Shown here: positions 59,373 through 64,000 of the stretch, piece by piece
Layout: each line of letters starts with the position of its first letter
Position numbering within the stretch: the stretch's first letter is position 1
Source of the DNA: Brevibacillus brevis
Lineage (GTDB): Bacteria > Bacillota > Bacilli > Brevibacillales > Brevibacillaceae
Length of the DNA stretch: 64,000 bases
Assembly: GCF_031583145.1 (NCBI RefSeq)
Contig: NZ_CP134050.1
Coordinates: 1,388,501-1,452,500 of the forward strand
Direction of reading: 5' to 3'
The notes under the pieces: model-generated
Told to the model about the DNA's origin: nothing
Seen by the model: the letters and a program-made list of their open reading frames with translations, nothing else
The model's database searches: none
Position numbers and translations under genes: made by a program

Positions 59373-60745
59373 GGGAGGAGCGCCAGATGAAGGAGTTCAT
59401 GGAATCAGTCAAGGGGCACATCCGGGAAAGCTATCCGTTTGACCTGGCTGCGCTGGAGGAAAAAACGACGAAGAAGCTGCATAGGCGGGCTCGAAGGCCG
59501 AAATGGGGCAAAATGGCGTGGCCGGCCGCCATGGCCGTTTCCATTGCCGTCTTGTTTTGCATCGGAGATCCGCTCCACCTGCGCGGCGGACTGGTCGATA
59601 AGAGTGGCTCCGCCCAGGCGTCTGCAGCATTCGAATGGGTGCAGCCTGACATGGGTTTTTCCCAAGCCCTGCGAAGCGGATACCCGATTCTTCCCGCTGT
59701 GAAGATGGAGCAAAACGGCTACGTGGTCGAAATCAAGGATGCAATGGTGGATCCGAAGCGAATCACGTACACCATGCTGGTATCGGGAGAAAGAATGGAG
59801 GAGATCGCCAGGGAAAAGGATGGAGAGAAGCAAGCTGACTTCCTGTACGGGCAGCTCTCTACCTCTCTCGGCGGCATCAGCAAAACGGGACGCGTATCAC
59901 CGGATTGGAGGCTGATCGACGGCTCCCACTATCTCATACTCAAGGCGGAGTTCAGGCTGGGCAGCGGGATGGAAACGGCTTTGCAGCAACCGAACCCGGT
60001 TCTTCCGGTGCAACTCGTGAAGCGATCGAACCAGGGAACGGAAGTGCTTGCGGAAATACCCCTGACGCTTCCGGAGGATCTGGCCTCCGCAAGAAAAAGC
60101 ATACAGCCGGCAGCCAAAAACGAGGCTGAGCTGGGGGGGCAGGACCTCCTTCGGGGCCTCGAAGTGAACCGGATCGACCTGTACCCGACCATGATGAGTG
60201 TGCAGCTGCAGGCGCAAACAAAGAACGGCTATGTGCTTCGCAGTCTGTCCAATCCCCGCCTGGTCGATCAGGATGGAAAGGAGTACTCGCCGTCAAGCCT
60301 TGACCCTTCCTTGCAACGAAAAGGGAGCGATTCGGCGGAGTACCAGCTGGATTTGATTCCTTCCTTGTACTTTGAAGCCCCTCCAAAAAAGCTGGCGCTG
60401 AAGTTCGATGGCGCTACTGTTTCTACGGTGAAAACGGGGAGCTTTTCGTTGAAGCGGGAGGGGACATTTCCGATGGAGGCACCGTTTGGAAACAAAATGG
60501 GCAAAATCCTCCGGGTGTACTATGAAAACCAAAAGCTGCATGTAGCGATGCCTGGTGAGGCGTTGACCGAGGAGACCGAGCTTACAGTAGACGGAGTAGT
60601 AGCCGACAGCGAGGTCTTTGAAAATGGTGCCTTTATCCGCACCTTTCCCGTCCCGCCAAAAGAGGTATATCTCATCGACACGAAAAGAAACGACGAACAG
60701 GAAATCAGGATGGATGGGCTTGTCCCTATACTTGACGGGAACTAA
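59369..60745 (+). CDS. Membrane-anchored anti-sigma factor-like protein (DUF4179/DUF5643 type)
   Basis: A 458-residue protein: short basic cytosolic N-terminus (1-50), one membrane helix (about 51-65, AWPAAMAVSIAVLFCIG), then a large extracytoplasmic region similar in plan to the other anti-sigma protein in this window. Unlike that one, no His-x3-Cys-x2-Cys zinc motif is present. It should sequester the upstream ECF factor. Two starts are possible (59369 or 59387, both with purine-rich sites); the ATGA overlap favours 59369. Confidence 0.82.
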   Translation: MREERQMKEFMESVKGHIRESYPFDLAALEEKTTKKLHRRARRPKWGKMAWPAAMAVSIAVLFCIGDPLHLRGGLVDKSGSAQASAAFEWVQPDMGFSQALRSGYPILPAVKMEQNGYVVEIKDAMVDPKRITYTMLVSGERMEEIAREKDGEKQADFLYGQLSTSLGGISKTGRVSPDWRLIDGSHYLILKAEFRLGSGMETALQQPNPVLPVQLVKRSNQGTEVLAEIPLTLPEDLASARKSIQPAAKNEAELGGQDLLRGLEVNRIDLYPTMMSVQLQAQTKNGYVLRSLSNPRLVDQDGKEYSPSSLDPSLQRKGSDSAEYQLDLIPSLYFEAPPKKLALKFDGATVSTVKTGSFSLKREGTFPMEAPFGNKMGKILRVYYENQKLHVAMPGEALTEETELTVDGVVADSEVFENGAFIRTFPVPPKEVYLIDTKRNDEQEIRMDGLVPILDGN

Positions 60746-60845
60746 ACGAAAAAGGAGACTCTTCGTAGCGCCGAAAGGGACCTCGATCAAGGTCATCGTG
60801 GAGAACAAAGAGCTTTCGGATGAACTGGTTATCACGGTGAAGTAG
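60746..60845 (+). other. Orphan coding-like tail after the anti-sigma gene
   Basis: In a frame different from the anti-sigma gene, 60724-60845 reads as a beta-rich segment (RRLFVAPKGTSIKVIVENKE, ending DELVITVK and a TAG). It has a good AAAAAGGAGA site at 60752 but no start codon at the right distance. It may be the decayed end of the same gene after a frameshift or a remnant of another secreted domain. Confidence 0.35.
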
Positions 60846-60849
60846 CAAA

Positions 60850-60888
60850 AAAGACTGTTGGCAGCCTTAGGTTGCCAGCAGTCTTTTC
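60850..60888. terminator. Bidirectional terminator between the anti-sigma gene and dctA
   Basis: AAAAGACTG-T-TGGCA (60850-60864) pairs with TGCCA-G-CAGTCTTTT (60874-60888), one internal mismatch; TTTT runs on both sides. Confidence 0.85.
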
Positions 60889-60897
60889 TTTGTACAG

Positions 60898-61020
60898 ATA
60901 GGAATTATAAAATTCCTATCCAGTATAAGGGCAACATAGCGAGACTTCGAACACAGTGAGAGAGCGAGACTTGTGCCCTTTGGGTACCGCGGCTCCGCCA
61001 AAAGGCATGGCGTAGCCAGG
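60898..61020. repeat. Cluster of inverted and direct repeats with no gene
   Basis: GATAGGAATT (60898-60907) pairs with AATTCCTATC (60912-60921). AAGGGCA (60928-60934) pairs with TGCCCTT (60975-60981), enclosing two direct copies of AGCGAGACTT (60939 and 60964). GGTACCGCGG and GGCTCCGCC follow. It lies in the 3' region of dctA on the minus strand. Role unknown. Confidence 0.4.
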
Positions 61021-61044
61021 TTTTCTAAGATGGTGAATCAAGAA

Positions 61045-62301
61045 TCAAGCCGTAATCGGCTCGGAATCCGCTTTCGCTTTTTCGGGATGGAACTCGTCCT
61101 CCTGCTTGGCGATCACGACGGCTGCGACGCCGTTTCCGATCAGGTTGGTGATCGCGCGCGCTTCCGACATGAAGCGGTCTACGCCCAGCAGCAGCGCGAT
61201 GCCCTCGACCGGAATCATCGGGAACGCCGCCAGCGTCGCTGCCAGTGTGATGAATCCGGAACCGGTCACGCCCGCTGCGCCTTTGGATGTGATCATCAAA
61301 ATGCCGAGCAGCGTCAGCTGTTGCCAGATGCTCAGATCGACCCCGTAGGCTTGGGCGATAAACATCGCGGCCATGGAGAGGTAGATCGAGGTGCCGTCGA
61401 GGTTGAACGAGTAGCCGGTCGGTACGACCAGACCGACGACAGATTTGGAGCAGCCGTACTTCTCCAGGCGAGCCATCATGCGAGGCAGGGCGGACTCGGA
61501 TGACGAGGTGCCCAGAACCAGCAGGATTTCTTCGCGGATGTACGAAATGAACGAGAAAATGCTGAATTTGTAGTAGCGGGCGATGCTGCCCAATACGAGA
61601 ACGATAAACAGGAACATCGTGATGTACACGGCGGTCATCAGCAGGCCGAGCCTGGAGAGCGAGCCGATCCCGAATTTGCCGATCGTGTAGGACATCGCGC
61701 CAAACGCGGCGATCGGGGATACTTTCATGATCATGTTCACGACGCCGAAGAAACCGTGGGCCAGCTTGTCAAACAGCTTGATGACGGGCTGGGACGCTTG
61801 CCCCATCGCTGCGAGCGAGAGGCCGAACAGGACAGCGAAGAACAGAATCGGCAGCAGCTCGCCTTTGGCCATTGCGCCGACCACGTTGTCCGGAATGATG
61901 CCGACGACGAAGTCGATGAAGCCGTGATTGCTCTCTGCGGCAGCCTTTGTGTATTGCGTGACGTCGCCGCCGGTCAGGCCGGTCTTGTCGAAGCCCGACC
62001 CGGGTTTGATCAGGTTGACGACCAAGAGGCCGATCGCCAAGGCAATCGTGGTAACGATTTCAAAATAGAGCAGAGCCTTTCCGCCGATTTTCCCTACCTT
62101 TTTCATGTCGCCCATCCCGGCTATGCCGTTCACGACAGTAAAGAAGACGATCGGCGGGATGACCATCTTGATCAGTTTGACAAACACATCCGCCAACACT
62201 TTCAGTTCTGCCCCGAATTTGGGAGCGAAATGTCCGACGATAATCCCCAGAATAATGGCAATGACCACTTGCACGGTCAAATTCTTGAAGTTGATCCGCA
62301 T
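61045..62301 (-). CDS. dctA: C4-dicarboxylate:cation symporter DctA (DAACS family)
   Basis: A 418-residue membrane protein. The DctA-specific segments [33 protein letters not shown] and [11 protein letters not shown] are intact, as is the second hairpin [19 protein letters not shown]. It imports succinate, fumarate, malate and similar acids with protons or sodium. The promoter shares the 9-bp tandem repeats, TACAAT box and cre with the dctPQM operon, so both should respond to the same signal. The regulator (in Bacillus DctS/DctR) is not in the window. Confidence 0.93.
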   Translation of the reverse strand: MRINFKNLTVQVVIAIILGIIVGHFAPKFGAELKVLADVFVKLIKMVIPPIVFFTVVNGIAGMGDMKKVGKIGGKALLYFEIVTTIALAIGLLVVNLIKPGSGFDKTGLTGGDVTQYTKAAAESNHGFIDFVVGIIPDNVVGAMAKGELLPILFFAVLFGLSLAAMGQASQPVIKLFDKLAHGFFGVVNMIMKVSPIAAFGAMSYTIGKFGIGSLSRLGLLMTAVYITMFLFIVLVLGSIARYYKFSIFSFISYIREEILLVLGTSSSESALPRMMARLEKYGCSKSVVGLVVPTGYSFNLDGTSIYLSMAAMFIAQAYGVDLSIWQQLTLLGILMITSKGAAGVTGSGFITLAATLAAFPMIPVEGIALLLGVDRFMSEARAITNLIGNGVAAVVIAKQEDEFHPEKAKADSEPITA

Positions 62302-62325
62302 GTGACCTCGTCCTTTCTCTTTTTA

Positions 62326-62361
62326 TGTGAAAGCGCTTCACCTGTCATAGTTGGCATTGTA
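62326..62361 (-). promoter_or_regulatory. dctA -10 box and cre-like site
   Basis: On the minus strand TACAAT (62361-62356) within ATTCTATACAAT is identical to the dctP -10 region. TGAAGCGCTTTCA (62340-62328) is a near-palindromic catabolite response element just downstream of the start point. Confidence 0.7.
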
Positions 62362-62385
62362 TAGAATGGACGGGCTCTTTGATAG

Positions 62386-62421
62386 AATACGGTCATATTG
62401 GTTGTTTTGGTCGTTTTGGTC
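62386..62421 (-). repeat. Four tandem 9-bp repeats (candidate activator site) upstream of dctA
   Basis: On the minus strand GACCAAAAC (62421-62413), GACCAAAAC (62412-62404), AACCAATAT (62403-62395) and GACCGTATT (62394-62386) run without gaps, ending one base before the expected -35. The array is the counterpart of that at 49023-49058. Confidence 0.8.
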
Positions 62422-62568
62422 TTGCCAAAAATGGGAGGATTGTCCCACGGATTTCCAAGAGAAAAATGTCCGCATTGACATACTCTCGACATGAACCTTA
62501 GGTAAAGTAATACATGTACATAGCACGTACGTAAGCAAAATGACAACCGGGAGAATGGAGGATTTAGC

Positions 62569-63324
62569 GTGTTGAAAAAACAGTATCTGGCGATTGCATC
62601 TGCTCTGGTCCTGACAGTTGGTCTGCTTCCGTCAACAACCGATGCGAAAGTAGGCAGCCAAAATCTGAAAGCAAGCTACAACAATATCAAAGTACTTTAT
62701 AACGGCAGCCAGGTTTCCACTACGATCGAGCCATTCATCGTAAACGGAACCACCTACATCCCTCTTCGCATGATGGCGGATGTTTTCAACAAAAACATCG
62801 CGTGGAACGGCACGACCTACACGATCAACGTCAGCGACAAGGCTGACACCAACTACGAATCCCAGCTGGCAGCGAAAGATGCGCAAATCAAGACGCTCCA
62901 GGACAAAATCGACAGTCTGAATGCGAAAATCGACGATCTGAACGACGAGCTGGATGATGCGGATAAAGACAATGACGACGTCGATGACGATCTGGCGGAT
63001 CTCGAGGATTACCTGAATGACGAGTTCAGCGATTATGACGATTTCGAAGATCTGGACTTCACTGTAGATGGCGATGAGGACGAAGTGGAAGTCGAAATTG
63101 CTATCGATGTGGAAGCTTACGAAGACGAGTACGACGATCTTTCCAAGAGCGACCTCGAAGATTTGGTCATTGACGTAGTGGAAGCCGTTTGGGATGAATT
63201 CGGTGATGATGTAGATGTAAAAGGCACGATCGTTGACAGTAGCGACGACGATGATGAGATCTACGATTTCGAAGGCGATCCAGACGACGAAGCAATCTAC
63301 CTGGACGACAAAGAAATCAACTAA
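62569..63324 (+). CDS. Secreted stalk-domain (copper amine oxidase N-like) protein with acidic coiled-coil tail
   Basis: A 251-residue protein. A signal peptide (cleavage near TTDAKVG, residue 26) is followed by a copper-amine-oxidase-N-like stalk domain (about 38-92: KVLYNGSQ, FIVNGTTYIPLRMMADVF, NGTTYTINV). A coiled coil (100-130) leads to a C-terminal half that is about one third Asp/Glu. Such domains attach to the cell wall; the acidic part may bind Ca2+ or other cations. GTG start 7 bases after GGAGG; a TTGACA box lies at 62475 without a convincing -10. Confidence 0.82.
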   Translation: MLKKQYLAIASALVLTVGLLPSTTDAKVGSQNLKASYNNIKVLYNGSQVSTTIEPFIVNGTTYIPLRMMADVFNKNIAWNGTTYTINVSDKADTNYESQLAAKDAQIKTLQDKIDSLNAKIDDLNDELDDADKDNDDVDDDLADLEDYLNDEFSDYDDFEDLDFTVDGDEDEVEVEIAIDVEAYEDEYDDLSKSDLEDLVIDVVEAVWDEFGDDVDVKGTIVDSSDDDDEIYDFEGDPDDEAIYLDDKEIN

Positions 63325-63332
63325 CACCTGCC

Positions 63333-63379
63333 AAAAAAGCCTTGCTCCCTATCAAACGGGAAAGCAAGGCTTTTTTCCT
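63333..63379 (+). terminator. Intrinsic terminator after the stalk-domain gene
   Basis: AAAAAAGCCTTGCT (63333-63346) pairs with AGCAAGGCTTTTTT (63363-63376), with CCC/GGG extending inside; T run at the end. Confidence 0.9.
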
Positions 63380-63513
63380 ATTTCCAAAAAGAGCAAATCC
63401 AAATATAAAAAGAAAGAGGTAAACTGATAGTATAGAATGAGAGAAGAGCGATGCGAGAGAAGTGATCGCGAATGGGGAAATGATGATATGTCTATTAGTC
63501 GGAGACGTCTTCC

Positions 63514-64000
63514 ATGAAAAGAATCCTATTAGTAGAAGATGAGCTCGTAATTTCGCGGGTACTCAAGGCCTATTTGCAAAAAGAGAATTACGAAGTCTGG
63601 CAGGCGGCGGATGGACGCGAGGCGCTGCAGATGTTCGATGAAAAAAAGCCGGATCTGGTGCTGCTGGATGTCATGCTGCCGGAGCACAACGGTTGGGAAG
63701 TGCTGCAGTACATACGGGAAAAGAGCGCCTGTCCCGTCATCATGATCACGGCCCTGGGGCAGACGAATCAAAAGCTGCAAGGATTGAATCAAGGGGCCGA
63801 CGACTACATTACCAAGCCGTTCGAGGCGGAAGAGGTCGTCGCGCGGGTGAATGCCGTATTGAGGAGGTCCGCCATCCTCATTAAAGACCAGGAGACGCGT
63901 ATCTACGGCAGCCTGAAAATCAACTTTCAGTCGCACAATGTTACCCTGCATGGCCTCGAGCTGCTGTTCCATCCGCGAGACTTGTCCTTGCTGCTGTTTC
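63514..64000 (+). CDS. OmpR/PhoB-family response regulator, N-terminal part (3' end outside the window)
   Basis: The 162 visible residues contain a full receiver domain: acidic pocket in LLVEDE (Asp9), phosphoacceptor in LVLLDVMLPEHNGWE (Asp about 51), ITALG and the Lys in ITKPFEAEEVVARV. A linker and the start of a winged-helix output domain (ELLFHPRDLSLLLF) follow. The ATG is 9 bases after GGAG, beside an AGACGTCT palindrome (63503-63510). The partner kinase is presumably beyond the right edge. Confidence 0.88.
   Translation, partial: MKRILLVEDELVISRVLKAYLQKENYEVWQAADGREALQMFDEKKPDLVLLDVMLPEHNGWEVLQYIREKSACPVIMITALGQTNQKLQGLNQGADDYITKPFEAEEVVARVNAVLRRSAILIKDQETRIYGSLKINFQSHNVTLHGLELLFHPRDLSLLLF

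Noticed and set aside
60984..60992. GGTACCGCG, resembling the T-box motif of tRNA-sensing leaders
   Set aside because: No stem I, specifier loop or antiterminator partner is seen, and no gene lies downstream on that strand.

Overview
The window looks like chromosomal DNA of a spore-forming, moderately high-GC member of the Bacillota, most likely Brevibacillus or a close relative in the Paenibacillaceae. This is inferred from a spore-germination (ger) operon, a CotS-like spore-coat fragment, a cobalamin-riboswitch-controlled anaerobic-type B12 cluster with Bacillus-style CbiX and CbiH60 proteins, AGGAGG-type ribosome sites, and frequent GTG/TTG starts. No rRNA, tRNA, CRISPR array, insertion sequence or phage region was seen.

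Left third (1-26,000). A CotS-type fragment and an acetyltransferase are followed by an operon for a guanidino or amino-acid-like substrate: an amidinotransferase/DDAH-superfamily enzyme, a three-part polar amino acid ABC importer, the decayed C-terminus of a deaminase-type amidohydrolase, and an intact YtcJ-type amidohydrolase. Next come a small FAD protein, a 14-helix MFS exporter, small membrane proteins, and a gerA-type operon in the order A-C-B with a small membrane gene antisense to its 3' end. On the minus strand lie an ECF sigma/anti-sigma pair and a six-gene dipeptide ABC importer plus HTH-cupin regulator. A VanX-like D-Ala-D-Ala dipeptidase sits at the head of that operon, the same gene order as the E. 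coli ddpXABCDF system. An isochorismatase-like hydrolase and an unrecognised secreted protein close this part.

Middle (26,000-45,700). A cobalamin riboswitch with its own terminator precedes about 19 kb of tightly overlapping genes. Together they encode nearly every step from uroporphyrinogen III to adenosylcobalamin: SUMT, precorrin-2 dehydrogenase, early cobalt insertion by CbiX, all the cobalt-precorrin steps, CbiA/CbiP, adenosyltransferase, CbiB, CobD and CobU/S/C/T. BluB (lower-ligand synthesis), PduX and a cobalt importer are not in the window.

Right third (45,700-64,000). A NUDIX hydrolase and an aminoglycoside-phosphotransferase-like kinase lead into transporters for dicarboxylates or related anions: a DASS carrier, a TRAP system (dctPQM) and, 11 kb away on the other strand, a DctA symporter. 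The dctP and dctA promoters share a striking element: four tandem 9-bp repeats ending at the -35 position, a TACAAT -10 box, and a catabolite-response-like site. Between them are a divergent VOC/TetR pair with a perfect 21-bp operator, a CoxS-type [2Fe-2S] subunit beheaded at the TetR junction, a multi-helix thioredoxin (TlpA) protein, a DUF302 gene whose ribosome site is buried in a hairpin, the KhtTU K+/H+ antiporter, and a second ECF sigma/anti-sigma pair. An acidic stalk-domain secreted protein and the start of a response regulator end the window.
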